From Eubacterium sp. (GTDB lineage Bacteria; Bacillota; Clostridia; Lachnospirales; Lachnospiraceae): DNA of 36,864 bases. The DNA is taken from the NCBI GenBank assembly GCA_017433615.1, contig JAFRGW010000106.1:1-36864 (forward strand), read 5' to 3'. How positions within the stretch are numbered: position 1 is the stretch's first letter; the number at the start of each line of letters is the position of its first letter. Below are positions 6,663 to 15,840 of the stretch, piece after piece. Both the position numbers and the translations under genes were made by a program. The notes under the pieces are model-generated. The model was not told the origin of the DNA and did no database searches. It saw nothing but the letters and a program-made list of their open reading frames with translations.

Positions 6663-7481
6663 ATGAAACAGCTTTCATTTAACCGCGACACACAGTATGT
6701 CGCATCCGCAGATCTGATGAATACCGTCAACATTGCCATTGCGCTGCAGAAGCCGCTTCTGGTCAAGGGCGAGCCGGGCACTGGCAAGACAATGCTGGCG
6801 CAGGCTGTCGCCGACGCACTCGGCAAGAAGCTGATCATCTGGAATATCAAATCCACGACAAAAGCACAGGATGGCCTGTACGTCTATGACGTTGTACAGC
6901 GTCTCTATGACAGTCAGTTCGGCAATGCGGGCGTGGACGACATTGCCAGCTATATCAAGTTCGGCAAACTCGGTGAAGCCTTCCAGTCCGATGAACAGGT
7001 TGTTCTGTTAATTGACGAGATTGACAAGGCCGATCTGGAATTCCCGAATGATCTGCTGTGGGAGCTGGATCAGATGGAATTCTATATTCCGGAGACGAAG
7101 GAGACAATCCGCGCGAAACAGCGTCCGATCGTGATCATCACATCCAATGCGGAGAAAGAACTGCCGGATGCATTCCTGCGCCGGTGTATTTTCCACTACA
7201 TTGAATTTCCGGATCCGGAACAGATGGAAGATATCATCAACGTACACTTCGACCGGCTGGAGGACAAGCTGGTCTCACAGGCAATCGCGGCATTCTACCA
7301 GGTCCGTCAGATGCGCGGCATCGAGAAGAAGCCCAGCACATCCGAGCTGATCGACTGGCTGCGCGCGCTGACTGTCTGCGGGGTCAATCCGAAGAAAATC
7401 ACCAGTACGATTCCGCTCGCCGGGGTTTTGCTGAAGAAAGACAAGGATCTGGCGACACTGAACCGGCAGCTGAGACGGTAA
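6663..7481 (+). CDS. MoxR-type AAA+ ATPase
   Basis: The 272-residue protein shows Walker A GEPGTGKT (36-43), Walker B VLLIDEIDKAD (about 116-126), a sensor-1 region IVIITSN and the arginine-bearing DAFLRRCIFHY. These place it in the MoxR group of AAA+ ATPases, which act as chaperone-like remodelling motors together with a VWA protein. The VWA partner is the next gene, 35 bp downstream. The target is unknown; in characterised pairs it is often a metal-dependent enzyme that needs cofactor loading. AAAGGAAAC, a weak GA-rich site, precedes the ATG. Confidence 0.9.
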   Translation: MKQLSFNRDTQYVASADLMNTVNIAIALQKPLLVKGEPGTGKTMLAQAVADALGKKLIIWNIKSTTKAQDGLYVYDVVQRLYDSQFGNAGVDDIASYIKFGKLGEAFQSDEQVVLLIDEIDKADLEFPNDLLWELDQMEFYIPETKETIRAKQRPIVIITSNAEKELPDAFLRRCIFHYIEFPDPEQMEDIINVHFDRLEDKLVSQAIAAFYQVRQMRGIEKKPSTSELIDWLRALTVCGVNPKKITSTIPLAGVLLKKDKDLATLNRQLRR

Positions 7482-7516
7482 GCAGAGGTTTTAAGTTTCG
7501 AAAAAGGAACAAAGAT

Positions 7517-8713
7517 ATGTTCACAGAATACTTCTACTTAATGAGAAAGCGCGGGCTGGACGTGGCTCCGAATGAATGGATGTCGCTTCTCGAGGCGCTG
7601 GAAAAAGGTTTGCACGGATCCACACTGACAGGATTCTACCACGTGGCCCGGGCGATTCTGGTAAAAAATGAGACGGAGTTTGACCGGTTCGACCAGATTT
7701 TCCTGGAATATTTCCGGGGCGTTCCGTTCGAGGGTGAAATTCCCGACGAGCTGATGGACTGGCTGAATCATCCGTCAGAGAATCTGTTCCGGGAGCTGGA
7801 GGAACTGAAGGCGGCCGGCGTACTGGATGAGACGCTCGAAGAACTGCTGAAAAGGCTGGAGGAACGTCTGGCGGAACAGACCGAGGAGCACAATGGCGGC
7901 AATTACTGGGTCGGCACGCAGGGCCGCTCGGCGTTCGGCAACAACGGCTGGCATCCCGGCGGCATCCGCGTCGGCGGAAAGTCGATGCACCGCTCCGCAG
8001 TGGCCGTGGCGAGCCAGCGTGTCTACCGCGATTTCCGGAAAGATAACAAGCTGGACACGCGCCAGTTCCAGATGGCATTCCGCCTGCTGCGCAATCTGTC
8101 ATCACAGAGTAATGAAGAAGAATTTGATGTGGACGCGACCATCCACGACACGTGTGAAAATGCGGGAACGCTGCAGGTGCGCTATAAGAAGGCGCGCCGC
8201 AATACCATCAAGGTGTTGATGCTGATGGACAGCGGCGGTTCCATGGATTACTATGCGGGCCTCTGCAGCCAGCTGTTTCAGGCGGCGGTTTCCTCGCGGC
8301 ATTTTAAAGAACTGCACACGTATTATTTTCACAATTGTATCGGCTCCAATGTCTATACCGATCCGCGCATGAATTTTGACAGCGCGGTGCAGTTCGAGAA
8401 GTTTCTGGCACAGTATGATAAGAGTTACCGCGTGATTCTGGTCGGCGACGCGGCTATGAATCCGTATGAGCTGGAGCATCCGCAGTATAATTTCCAGACA
8501 CATGCCTACGGGTTGTCCGGAATTGAATGCTTCCGGCAGATGAAGCGGCATTTTCCGCATATCATCTGGCTGAATCCGGAATCTATGCCGACTTATGATA
8601 ATTACTGGACACGCACACATCTGCAGCTTGCTGAGATGTTCAATATGTTTGATCTCTCCGTGGAAGGGCTGGAGAACGGCATGAAGCAGCTGCTTGTGCG
8701 CAAGGCGGGGTGA
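7517..8713 (+). CDS. VWA domain protein (CoxE-like), partner of the MoxR ATPase
   Basis: A 398-residue protein. The N-terminal half is helical and charged; the C-terminal half (from about 225) is a von Willebrand A domain with the metal site VLMLMDSGGSMD (about 232-243). The motif reads DSGGS where the classical MIDAS is DxSxS, so its middle serine is glycine, a variant I recall in CoxE-like bacterial proteins. Later elements include VGDAAMNPYEL. It is expected to be the adaptor that presents a client to the ATPase encoded just upstream. AAAGGAAC precedes the ATG. Confidence 0.88.
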   Translation: MFTEYFYLMRKRGLDVAPNEWMSLLEALEKGLHGSTLTGFYHVARAILVKNETEFDRFDQIFLEYFRGVPFEGEIPDELMDWLNHPSENLFRELEELKAAGVLDETLEELLKRLEERLAEQTEEHNGGNYWVGTQGRSAFGNNGWHPGGIRVGGKSMHRSAVAVASQRVYRDFRKDNKLDTRQFQMAFRLLRNLSSQSNEEEFDVDATIHDTCENAGTLQVRYKKARRNTIKVLMLMDSGGSMDYYAGLCSQLFQAAVSSRHFKELHTYYFHNCIGSNVYTDPRMNFDSAVQFEKFLAQYDKSYRVILVGDAAMNPYELEHPQYNFQTHAYGLSGIECFRQMKRHFPHIIWLNPESMPTYDNYWTRTHLQLAEMFNMFDLSVEGLENGMKQLLVRKAG

Positions 8714-8718
8714 TTTAT

Positions 8719-9111
8719 ATGAAAAATTCCAGCCGTTTTTTTGAAAACAGAGAATGCCGGTATTTTCCGTGCCACAAGGACCAGGAACCGTTCAACTGCC
8801 TGTTCTGTTACTGCCCTTTCTATCTGAAGGAGAAGTGTCCGGGTAATCCGGCGTGGCTGAAGGTGAAGAAGAGACCGGCTGCGGCGAATGATGGTGCCGG
8901 TGCGTCTGATCATGCTGAAGCGGGCGGCAATGCTGCCGGCGGTATTCCGGAACCGTCAGTGAAAGCCGGATATAAGATTATCAAGGACTGCACGAACTGT
9001 ACATTTCCGCACAGACCGGAAAGCTATGATGTGATCATTGATTTTATCCGGAAGGAAAATGAGACGCGGGAATTCAGCAGGGAAATCTGGGACAAGGCGG
9101 TTGAGATCTGA
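8719..9111 (+). CDS. Cysteine-rich small domain protein (PF04071-like)
   Basis: About 130 residues. The N-terminal part has the pattern ECRYFPCH, FNCLFCYCPFY and EKCPGN, and the C-terminal part has KDCTNCTFPHRPESYDVII, matching the cysteine-rich small domain family of anaerobes, presumably metal-binding. A variable Ala/Gly-rich stretch (residues 55-80) is inserted between the two halves. I chose the ATG at 8719, with GGCGGGGTGA upstream. A GTG at 8710 overlapping the previous stop is also possible and would add three residues. It sits right after the MoxR/VWA pair, so a role in the same metal-related process is plausible but unproven. Confidence 0.78.
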   Translation: MKNSSRFFENRECRYFPCHKDQEPFNCLFCYCPFYLKEKCPGNPAWLKVKKRPAAANDGAGASDHAEAGGNAAGGIPEPSVKAGYKIIKDCTNCTFPHRPESYDVIIDFIRKENETREFSREIWDKAVEI

Positions 9112-9169
9112 AAACGGCAGATTTGCCGGGCCGGACCTCGAAAGAAAAAATACAGGGATTAGAAATAGA

Positions 9170-10027
9170 ATGGGAAAGAAACTGATTTTTCTGGATCTTG
9201 ACGGCACAGCGCTGACCGATGACAAGAAACTTCCTGCGGGAAACCGGAAAGCGATTGACGAGGCAATGGCAGCGGGGCACAAAATCGTTGTGACGACCGG
9301 GCGGCCGCTTGCAAGTGCAAAGAAGCAGGCGGAACGGCATGGTCTGGCCGGCCCGGGAAGCTACATTGTGGCTTATAACGGCGGCCTGATCTATGATGCG
9401 GAACATGAGAAGACCATTTTCCAGCAGACCATTGATCTTGAAACGGTTCGCAAAGTGTTTGCGGAAGCGGCCAGGCGCGGTGTGCATATCCAGGCCTACC
9501 GCGGGGATAAGGTGCTGGTGGATCCGCAAAATGATGATGCAGAGCTGCAGAGCTACTGCAGTCTGATCGAAATTGACTATGAAGTGATTCCGGATATCGC
9601 GGAACTGGAAGATGAGCCGGTGAAGATGCACTCGAGTACACTGGCTATGCAGCCGCATGGCAGAGACAGCGCGGCGGCAGAGCCGGATCCAGGGCTGCTT
9701 GCACTGCGCGACTGGATTAATGAGAACTATGCTGAGAAGCTGGATGCGTTTCTCTCTGCGCCGGTTTATCTGGAAATTGTATCCCACGGGATGAACAAGG
9801 GAATTGCCGTTCATAAAATGGCAGAGCTGCTTGGTTATCCGATCAGCGACACCATCGCAATCGGGGATGAAGCAAATGATATTCCAATGATCCGCGAAGC
9901 GGGAATCGGCGCGGCGATGTGCAATGGACTTGCCGATGCGAAGGCGGCAGCGGACTATGTTACGATGGCGGATAACAACCATGACGGCGTCGCGGAAGTA
10001 CTGCGGAAGTTTGTACTGAAATTATAA
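9170..10027 (+). CDS. HAD-superfamily sugar-phosphatase-like hydrolase (Cof type)
   Basis: About 285 residues from the ATG at 9170. Motif I is FLDLDGTALTD (6-16), with the nucleophile and acid aspartates of HAD enzymes. TTGRP follows as motif II, NKGIAVHKM supplies the conserved lysine, and GDEANDIPMI is motif IV. The large cap between motifs II and III is the C2B type of Cof-like phosphatases, which usually remove phosphate from sugar or cofactor phosphates in the cytoplasm. A longer reading frame runs back to 9038 but overlaps the upstream gene and adds a basic, non-family extension. The ribosome site (AGGGAT) is weak. Confidence 0.88.
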   Translation: MGKKLIFLDLDGTALTDDKKLPAGNRKAIDEAMAAGHKIVVTTGRPLASAKKQAERHGLAGPGSYIVAYNGGLIYDAEHEKTIFQQTIDLETVRKVFAEAARRGVHIQAYRGDKVLVDPQNDDAELQSYCSLIEIDYEVIPDIAELEDEPVKMHSSTLAMQPHGRDSAAAEPDPGLLALRDWINENYAEKLDAFLSAPVYLEIVSHGMNKGIAVHKMAELLGYPISDTIAIGDEANDIPMIREAGIGAAMCNGLADAKAAADYVTMADNNHDGVAEVLRKFVLKL

Positions 10028-10043
10028 CATTGCGAAACAAGTA

Positions 10044-10073
10044 AACCGCGCTGGATTTCTCCGGCGCGGTTTT
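10044..10073. terminator. Intrinsic terminator, likely bidirectional
   Basis: AACCGCGC (10044-10051) pairs with GCGCGGTT (10064-10071), then TTTT. It lies between the convergent HAD and DMT-transporter genes and can serve both. Confidence 0.8.
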
Positions 10074-10087
10074 AACATAACACAGGG

Positions 10088-11014
10088 TCAGCTGACGGTT
10101 TCGACATCCTGAAGCTGTGTTTTTTGATGCAGCAGCGACGGCAGCACATCTGCCAGCACAATTGCTGCGAACATGAGACCGCAGCCGGCAAGCTCACGGG
10201 CAGACATGGCCTGATGCAGGATCAGCCATCCGGCGAGGACGCTGATGCAGGACTCCATGCTCATCAGCAGCGAGGCGACGGCGGGGTGAATGCCCTTCTG
10301 CGCGACAATCTGCAGTGTATAGGCGATGCCGCAGGAGAAAATGCCTGCATATCCGATCGGAAGCCACGCTTCCCGCACCGCCTGGAAGTCAGGCCGTACA
10401 AAGAGGATCATCAGCACGACAGAGATGACGCTCACGGTCAGGAATTGGATACAGGACATGGCGATGCCGTCGACCTGATCCGTATAATGATCGATTGCCA
10501 GAATGTGGAATGAAAAAAATACAGCGCACACCATCGTCAGCAGGTCGCCGCGGTTGATCGTAAAGGATTCGTTAATACAAATCAGATACAGGCCGCCGAC
10601 TGCGAGCAGAATTGCAAGCCAGATGGTGCGGGATACCTTCTTGCCGAAGAACATGGAAATCACAGGTACGAGCACGACATAAAACGCTGTAATAAACCCT
10701 GATTTCCCGGCAGTGGTATATTTGATCCCGTAGGACTGGATTGTGCTTGCGGCAAAGAGCAGGATGCCGCAGACAATACCGCCCGTCAGATGGATCCGCG
10801 GATGATTCTGCAGCCGCACGCGAAGTTCCGGTGATCTTTTCGTCCGGATCATCATAACGACAGCCAGAAAAACAAATGCCAGAATGGAGCGGGTTCCGTT
10901 AAAAACCAGCGGGTCAACGGTCTGCATGCCGACGCTCTGGGCCACAAAGGAGGTTCCCCAGATCGTCGCGGTTATAAGAAGCAGGAACGAGTTTCGTAAA
11001 GTCTGGTGCTGCAT
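10088..11014 (-). CDS. EamA/DMT-family transporter
   Basis: A 308-residue protein with ten predicted membrane segments arranged as two EamA repeats. The first has TIWGTSFVAQSVG and NGTRSILAF; the second has SFHILAIDHY and the typical VASLLMSMESCISVLAGWLILHQ. DMT proteins usually export metabolites or amino acids, and the substrate cannot be inferred from sequence. AAAGGAC lies about 12 nt before the ATG. Its promoter is divergent from the end of the trp operon. There is no sign of co-transcription with trp, so a role in tryptophan export is only a possibility. Confidence 0.85.
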   Translation of the reverse strand: MQHQTLRNSFLLLITATIWGTSFVAQSVGMQTVDPLVFNGTRSILAFVFLAVVMMIRTKRSPELRVRLQNHPRIHLTGGIVCGILLFAASTIQSYGIKYTTAGKSGFITAFYVVLVPVISMFFGKKVSRTIWLAILLAVGGLYLICINESFTINRGDLLTMVCAVFFSFHILAIDHYTDQVDGIAMSCIQFLTVSVISVVLMILFVRPDFQAVREAWLPIGYAGIFSCGIAYTLQIVAQKGIHPAVASLLMSMESCISVLAGWLILHQAMSARELAGCGLMFAAIVLADVLPSLLHQKTQLQDVETVS

Positions 11015-11088
11015 AAGGATAATAGCGTCCTTTCGTAAGGTGTCTGAATCAGGATGAGAGACTCCTCATCTGTGTTAAAAACGCTACT

Positions 11089-11117
11089 ATATTAGCAGAA
11101 TTGGCGCGGACGTACAA
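11089..11117 (-). promoter_or_regulatory. Promoter of the DMT transporter gene
   Basis: On the minus strand TTGTAC (11117-11112) stands 17 nt before TAATAT (11094-11089). The 75-nt leader contains a short hairpin, GATGAG/CTCATC (11053-11070). Confidence 0.5.
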
Positions 11118-11127
11118 GAAGAACATC

Positions 11128-11159
11128 AAAAACTGCCCGGTGCAGAAAACACCGGACAG
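11128..11159 (-). terminator. Terminator of the trp operon
   Basis: On the minus strand CTGTCCGGTG pairs with CACCGGGCAG (one G-U pair) around a 7-nt loop, followed by TTTTTGATG. It starts 8 bp after the trpA stop. Confidence 0.88.
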
Positions 11160-11166
11160 CTGCTTG

Positions 11167-11937
11167 TCAGCGCAGAGCCTGTTTCATTTCTCCTACATAA
11201 GTCCCGACATAGTCCGCCGCATCTCTCCCGTGCGCCGCGAGCAGTTTGATAATTGCAGAACCGACGATGGAACCATCCGAGATGGCGGCCATTTTTTTTG
11301 CCTGGTCCGGCGTTGAGATGCCAAAGCCGATGGCACAAGGGACATCCGTGTTCTCCCGCACTACTTTCATAATGGAAGATAAATCAGTCTTGATTTCGCT
11401 CCGTGTACCGGTCACGCCGAGGCTGGAGACAATGTAAAGAAAGCCTTCCGCTTCTTTTGCAATCATCGCGATCCGGTTCTCGGAGGTGGGTGCGATCATG
11501 GAAATGAGGTCGACGCCGTATTTGCGGCACAGCGGCAGAAATTCCTCTTTTTCTTCAAAGGGAACATCAGGCAGGATCAGGCCGTCAACGGAAAGATCCC
11601 TGCAGGCTGCGATGAATTTTTCTGCGCCGTAGGAAAATACAACATTTGCGTAGGTCATAAATACCAGCGGAACAGATACATCGCGCCGCAGTTCTGCGAC
11701 GAAGGAAAAGATCTGATCGGTCGTGACACCGCCGGCGAGCGCCCGCATATTTGCCGCCTGGATGACGGGACCCTCCGCAGTCGGATCCGAAAACGGAATA
11801 CCGAGCTCAATGAGGTCCGCACCGTTCGCAACAGCCGCGCGGACAACCTTTCCGGTCGTCTCCAGGTCCGGGTCGCCGCAGGTAATAAAGGGAATAAATG
11901 CCTTTCCGTTCTGAAACGCTTTTCTGATATTACTCAT
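11167..11937 (-). CDS. trpA: Tryptophan synthase alpha subunit
   Basis: A 256-residue TIM barrel that cleaves indole-3-glycerol phosphate to indole for TrpB. The catalytic glutamate lies in [11 protein letters not shown] (E44, equivalent to E49 of E. coli). The second catalytic acid, Asp60 in E. coli (LADGP), is glutamate here: TAEGP, E55. A phosphate-binding GFGIS near residues 207-211 is present. I start it at the ATG at 11937, preceded by GGGGAGGAT; upstream in-frame starts lie inside trpB without a site. It overlaps the trpB stop by 8 bp. It is the last gene of the operon. Confidence 0.96.
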   Translation of the reverse strand: MSNIRKAFQNGKAFIPFITCGDPDLETTGKVVRAAVANGADLIELGIPFSDPTAEGPVIQAANMRALAGGVTTDQIFSFVAELRRDVSVPLVFMTYANVVFSYGAEKFIAACRDLSVDGLILPDVPFEEKEEFLPLCRKYGVDLISMIAPTSENRIAMIAKEAEGFLYIVSSLGVTGTRSEIKTDLSSIMKVVRENTDVPCAIGFGISTPDQAKKMAAISDGSIVGSAIIKLLAAHGRDAADYVGTYVGEMKQALR

Positions 11938-13114
11938 GAAGATCCTCCCCTCTGTAGCGTGCGATTGCAGCGACGTCTTTATCGCCCCGGCCGGAAAGGG
12001 TAATGACAATCAGCTTATCTCTGCCCATTTGCGGTGCGATTTTCATGGCGTGTGCAACAGCGTGTGCTGACTCAATTGCCGGAATAATGCCCTCTGTTTT
12101 TGCAAGATATTCAAATGCCGAGACGGCTTCCTCATCGGTGACCGGAACGTATTCCGCGCGGCCGGTATCGTGCAGATACGCGTGCTCCGGCCCGATGCCC
12201 GGATAATCCAGACCGGCCGAAATAGAATAGACCGGTGCGATCTGTCCGTACTGGTCCTGGCAGAAATAGGACTTCATGCCGTGGAAAATACCTGGCTTTC
12301 CGGTGGCAATGGTTGCTGCGGTCTCAAAGGTATCGATGCCTCTTCCCGCCGCCTCGCAGCCGATCAGCCGGACGTCTTTGTCTTCTATAAAATGATAAAA
12401 GCTGCCGATGGCATTGGATCCGCCGCCGACACATGCGAGAACAGCGTCCGGGAGCCGGCCTTCCTTCTCCAGAATCTGAACTTTGATTTCTCTGGAAATG
12501 ACAGCCTGAAAATCCCGCATAATCGTCGGGAACGGATGTGGTCCCATAACAGAGCCGAGGCAGTAATGGGTGTCGTCGATCCGGGAAGTCCACTCGCGCA
12601 TCGCCTCCGAGACAGCGTCTTTGAGTGTCGCCGTTCCGGTTTTGACCGGGATGACTTCTGCACCCAGAAGCCGCATGCGGTAGACGTTCAGAGCCTGCCG
12701 GATGGTATCCTCTTCGCCCATAAAAACGACGCATTCCATATCCATAAGTGCAGCGGCAGTTGCTGTTGCGACGCCGTGCTGCCCGGCGCCGGTCTCTGCG
12801 ATGAGGCGCGTCTTGCCCATTTTCTTTGCGAGCAGTGCCTGACCAAGGACGTTGTTGATCTTGTGCGCGCCGGTGTGATTGAGATCCTCCCGCTTCAGGT
12901 AGATCTTCGCGCCGCCCAGATCCCGCGACATTTTTTCGGCGTAATACAGGCGGGAGGGTCTGCCGGCGTATTCGTTGAACAGTGTATCAAGTTCCTGCAA
13001 AAAGGCAGGGTCGTTTTTGAAGTGATTGTATGCATTTTCCAGCTCAATGACGGCGTTCATCAGGGTTTCGGGGATGTACTGGCCGCCGTGAGCGCCGAAG
13101 CGTCCTTTGTGCAT
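11930..13114 (-). CDS. trpB: Tryptophan synthase beta subunit
   Basis: A 394-residue pyridoxal-phosphate enzyme that condenses indole with serine. The lysine forming the Schiff base is K85 in HTGAHKINN. The phosphate-binding loop is GGGSNAIG, and the domain starts with the typical [14 protein letters not shown] chose the ATG at 13114, which has AAAGGA upstream and gives the usual family length; an in-frame ATG at 13156 would add 14 polar residues and touch the trpF stop. It forms the alpha2-beta2 complex with the product of the overlapping trpA gene. Confidence 0.97.
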   Translation of the reverse strand: MHKGRFGAHGGQYIPETLMNAVIELENAYNHFKNDPAFLQELDTLFNEYAGRPSRLYYAEKMSRDLGGAKIYLKREDLNHTGAHKINNVLGQALLAKKMGKTRLIAETGAGQHGVATATAAALMDMECVVFMGEEDTIRQALNVYRMRLLGAEVIPVKTGTATLKDAVSEAMREWTSRIDDTHYCLGSVMGPHPFPTIMRDFQAVISREIKVQILEKEGRLPDAVLACVGGGSNAIGSFYHFIEDKDVRLIGCEAAGRGIDTFETAATIATGKPGIFHGMKSYFCQDQYGQIAPVYSISAGLDYPGIGPEHAYLHDTGRAEYVPVTDEEAVSAFEYLAKTEGIIPAIESAHAVAHAMKIAPQMGRDKLIVITLSGRGDKDVAAIARYRGEDLHE

Positions 13115-13152
13115 GGTTTTTCCTTTCTTGTGATTATGAGAATCCTGGTGAA

Positions 13153-13755
13153 TCATGAAGTATGGGCTGCTTTGACAGCGGCACGTATTTTAGCAGGATC
13201 TTTGTATCCGGCGGTTTCGACGCCGGAGGAGAGATCGACGAGGGCGGGGTGCAGGGTGCGGACAGCGTCCGGGATGTTTTCGGGCGTCAGACCGCCTGCC
13301 AGGTAAAACGGCCGTTCGAAGTCCCGGGCGAGGGTCCAGTCAAAGACCTCGCCGGTGCCGTAGCCGTTGTCCAGAAGGACGGCGTCTGCAGGAGACGCAG
13401 CTGCGTCATCCAGATCGGCAGGTGTACGGATGCGGAATGCCTTCCAGACCGGCAGGCCGGAAGCATGTTGGATCCCGCGGATATATGCGGCGTCTTCCTG
13501 CCCGTGCAGCTGGATCACATCCAGACCGGCCGACTGTGCCGCCTCCAGAACGGTTCCTGCAGGCTGGTTTACAAATACACCAACTGCGCGAATCGCAGGA
13601 TCCAGCTCCTTTCGCAGCACCGCGGCCTGCACGGGCGTCAAATTGCGTCTGCTCTTCGGAAAAAGCAGGATAAAACCGATATAATCCGGTTTCGTCTCAT
13701 TCACATACGCGATATCCTGCGGCCGCGTCAGACCGCAGATTTTGATTTTCGTCAT
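13153..13755 (-). CDS. trpF: Phosphoribosylanthranilate isomerase
   Basis: A 200-residue TIM barrel. The catalytic cysteine is in KICGLT (C7) and the catalytic aspartate in [11 protein letters not shown], slightly different from the more common LLDT..GGTG. The C-terminal phosphate loops AGGLTPENI and DLSSGVE are present. It carries out the Amadori rearrangement before TrpC. GGAGAAATAGAG precedes the ATG. It is separated from trpC by 213 bp containing a repeat cluster, the only large gap in the operon. Confidence 0.95.
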   Translation of the reverse strand: MTKIKICGLTRPQDIAYVNETKPDYIGFILLFPKSRRNLTPVQAAVLRKELDPAIRAVGVFVNQPAGTVLEAAQSAGLDVIQLHGQEDAAYIRGIQHASGLPVWKAFRIRTPADLDDAAASPADAVLLDNGYGTGEVFDWTLARDFERPFYLAGGLTPENIPDAVRTLHPALVDLSSGVETAGYKDPAKIRAAVKAAHTS

Positions 13756-13820
13756 ACTCTATTTCTCCATACAGGATGCCCGGATAAGCAGTAGGCCTCT
13801 CCTGTGAACTCGTACTGAAC

Positions 13821-13962
13821 AGGGTCATCAGCATGTCTCTCCGGCGAATCCCTTCTGGGCCGGGGAAGCAAAATGTCACCCCGGCGAATCACACCTGAGC
13901 CGGGTAAGGAGAATGTCTCCCCGACGAATTCCTCCTGAGGCGGGAGACATTCTCCTTACCCG
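13821..13962. repeat. Palindromic repeat cluster inside the trp operon, related to the one at 62-177
   Basis: Three degenerate direct units of about 45 bp share the pattern ATGTC-C-CC-GCGAAT--C-CCTG (cores at 13833, 13873 and 13913). The last is followed by an inverted copy, giving a perfect 21-bp inverted repeat (13901-13921 with 13942-13962) around a 20-nt loop. Layout and core match the reverse complement of the cluster at 62-177 (TTGTCTCCTGCGAATT there, ATGTCTCCCCGACGAATT here). No T-run follows. It starts 6 bp beyond the trpC stop on the transcript. Confidence 0.85.
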
Positions 13963-13968
13963 ATATAT

Positions 13969-14763
13969 CTATGCTTCCCCGCCACACCTCCGCAGGGCAT
14001 CCAGCACAGCCCCTTTGTCCCGCGCCCGCATCAGCGTCTCGCCGATCAGCACGGCATCTGCGCCGATTTTCTTTAAAACGGCGGCGTCTTCCGGCGTCTG
14101 CACGCCGCTTTCGGCAACATACAGACAGTCCGGCGGGATCAGATCGCGCAGTCTTGCGGCGTTTGAGAAGTCCACGCTGAAATCCTTCAGGTTCCGGTTG
14201 TTGACGCCAATGATTTCTGCTCCTGCGCTGACGGCAGAAGCGATCTCTGCTTCGTCATGGGCCTCAACGAGTGCCGCCAGTCCCAGATCAGAAGCGATCT
14301 GCAGATAGCGGGACAGTGTTTCCGTCGGAAGCAGGGCGCAGATCAGAAGAATGCAGTTGGCGCCCATCAGTTTTGCCTGATAGATCTGATACTCATCTAC
14401 AGTGAAGTCTTTGCGCAGCATCGGGATCCGGACCAGCGAACGGATTTCCCGGAAAATGGCATCAGATCCCAGAAACCACTCCGGTTCTGTCAGACAGGAA
14501 ATGCAGTCGGCACCGGCATTTTCATAGGAAGCTGCGATCTGCATATAGTCGAATTCCGGGTCAATGATGCCTTTTGAGGGGGATGCCTTTTTCACCTCAC
14601 AGATGAAGCGCAGGCCGGGTTTTACAAGTGCATCGCAGAATGCCCTGCCGTCTGCCGGCGTACCGGATACAGCGAGTGATCGGAGTTCCTCTGTGCTGAT
14701 TCGTTTCTTTTCGTTTGTGACACGCTCCTGTGCATGTGCCGCGATTTGTTCCAGAATGGTCAT
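13969..14763 (-). CDS. trpC: Indole-3-glycerol phosphate synthase
   Basis: A 264-residue TIM barrel that closes the indole ring. The N-terminal helix is followed by FICEVKKASPSKG (52-64), with the catalytic Glu and Lys. LRKDF, LVEAHDEAEI and GVNNRNLKDF follow, then VAESGVQTPED, all family hallmarks. The ATG at 14763 is preceded by GGAGG at 14771-14775 and begins 3 nt after the trpD stop. A TTG just upstream is less likely. Its end abuts a strong palindrome. Confidence 0.96.
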   Translation of the reverse strand: MTILEQIAAHAQERVTNEKKRISTEELRSLAVSGTPADGRAFCDALVKPGLRFICEVKKASPSKGIIDPEFDYMQIAASYENAGADCISCLTEPEWFLGSDAIFREIRSLVRIPMLRKDFTVDEYQIYQAKLMGANCILLICALLPTETLSRYLQIASDLGLAALVEAHDEAEIASAVSAGAEIIGVNNRNLKDFSVDFSNAARLRDLIPPDCLYVAESGVQTPEDAAVLKKIGADAVLIGETLMRARDKGAVLDALRRCGGEA

Positions 14764-14766
14764 CAA

Positions 14767-15795
14767 TCATTCCTCCGGCCGGTTGCTGACGGCGATCATT
14801 TTGTCCAGTGTTTCAATGGCTTTGCCGGAATCGATCAGACCGGCAGCCATGGAGATGCCATACTCCAGGCGGTTTGCCTTGCCGCCGATGTACAGGGCTG
14901 CGCCTGCATTCAGCAGAACGGCATCCCGCTTCGGACCTCTCTCTTCGCCGCACAGGATGGCGCGCGTGATGGCTGCATTCTCTTCCGGCGTGCCGCCGAC
15001 AAGTTCGTCTTTGGTGCAGCGGATAAATCCGAAATCTTCCGGCTTGATGAGATAGGATTTGAACCATCCGTCCCGGATTTCGCAGATTTTCGTCGGGGCG
15101 CTCATTGATATTTCATCCAGTTTGTCCATGCCGTATACAACCATGCCGCGTTTTACGCCGAGACTGATCAGAACCTGGGCAAGCGGTTCGACCAGATAGT
15201 CGTCGTAGACACCCAGAAGCTGCATGGAGGGACTTCCCGGATTGGTCAGCGGGCCGAGAATGTTGAATACCGTACGGAAGCCGAGTTCCTTTCGGATTGC
15301 GCCGACATATTTCATCGATGTGTGGTATTTCTGTGCGAAGAAGAAGCACATGCCGACTTCGTTCAGAAGTTCAATACAGCGCGCCGGACTCTGGCTGATG
15401 TTGACGCCGAGTGCTTCCAGACAGTCAGCGGTTCCGCTCTTGGAAGATGCAGCGCGGTTTCCGTGTTTGGCGACCTTCATCCCGCCTGCCGCGGCGACGA
15501 TTGCAGCCGTGGTGGAAATGTTAAAGCTCTGTGCATTGTCACCGCCGGTGCCGACGATTTCGAAAAGATCCATATCGGTTTCCACCTTTGTTGCGTGGTC
15601 GCGCATGGCAGCCGCGCAGCCGGCGATCTCATCTGTTGTCTCAGCCCGCGCGCTTTTTGTGGAAAGGGATGCCAGAAACGCGGCGTTCTGTGTCGCGGTT
15701 GTCTCACCGCTCATAATTTCATTCATGACGGTGTAGGCTTCGTCATAGGTCAGGTCTTCTTTGCTTACGATTTTTACAATTGCTTCTTTGATCAT
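14767..15795 (-). CDS. trpD: Anthranilate phosphoribosyltransferase
   Basis: A 342-residue enzyme that joins anthranilate to PRPP. It has the PRPP-binding [14 protein letters not shown], the [14 protein letters not shown] loop and the metal-binding [12 protein letters not shown] region. I start it at the ATG at 15795, with AGAGGAG upstream; an in-frame start 14 codons earlier has no site and extends beyond the family. It is a separate gene, not fused to trpG as in enteric bacteria. There is a 45-nt gap to trpG. Confidence 0.96.
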   Translation of the reverse strand: MIKEAIVKIVSKEDLTYDEAYTVMNEIMSGETTATQNAAFLASLSTKSARAETTDEIAGCAAAMRDHATKVETDMDLFEIVGTGGDNAQSFNISTTAAIVAAAGGMKVAKHGNRAASSKSGTADCLEALGVNISQSPARCIELLNEVGMCFFFAQKYHTSMKYVGAIRKELGFRTVFNILGPLTNPGSPSMQLLGVYDDYLVEPLAQVLISLGVKRGMVVYGMDKLDEISMSAPTKICEIRDGWFKSYLIKPEDFGFIRCTKDELVGGTPEENAAITRAILCGEERGPKRDAVLLNAGAALYIGGKANRLEYGISMAAGLIDSGKAIETLDKMIAVSNRPEE

Positions 15796-15840
15796 TATTG
15801 GTGCTCCTCTTTTGATCTTAGTGTTCTGAGAATTCAATCT

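Noticed and set aside
12170-13306. 378-codon plus-strand frame across trpB
   Set aside because: It lies opposite an unmistakable trpB and shows no protein family; a shadow frame.
13901-13962. The 21-bp stem as a transcription terminator after trpC
   Set aside because: No T-run follows on the transcript, and trpF, trpB and trpA downstream lack an obvious promoter, so most transcription must pass through. Treated as a repeat element that could still have a partial effect.
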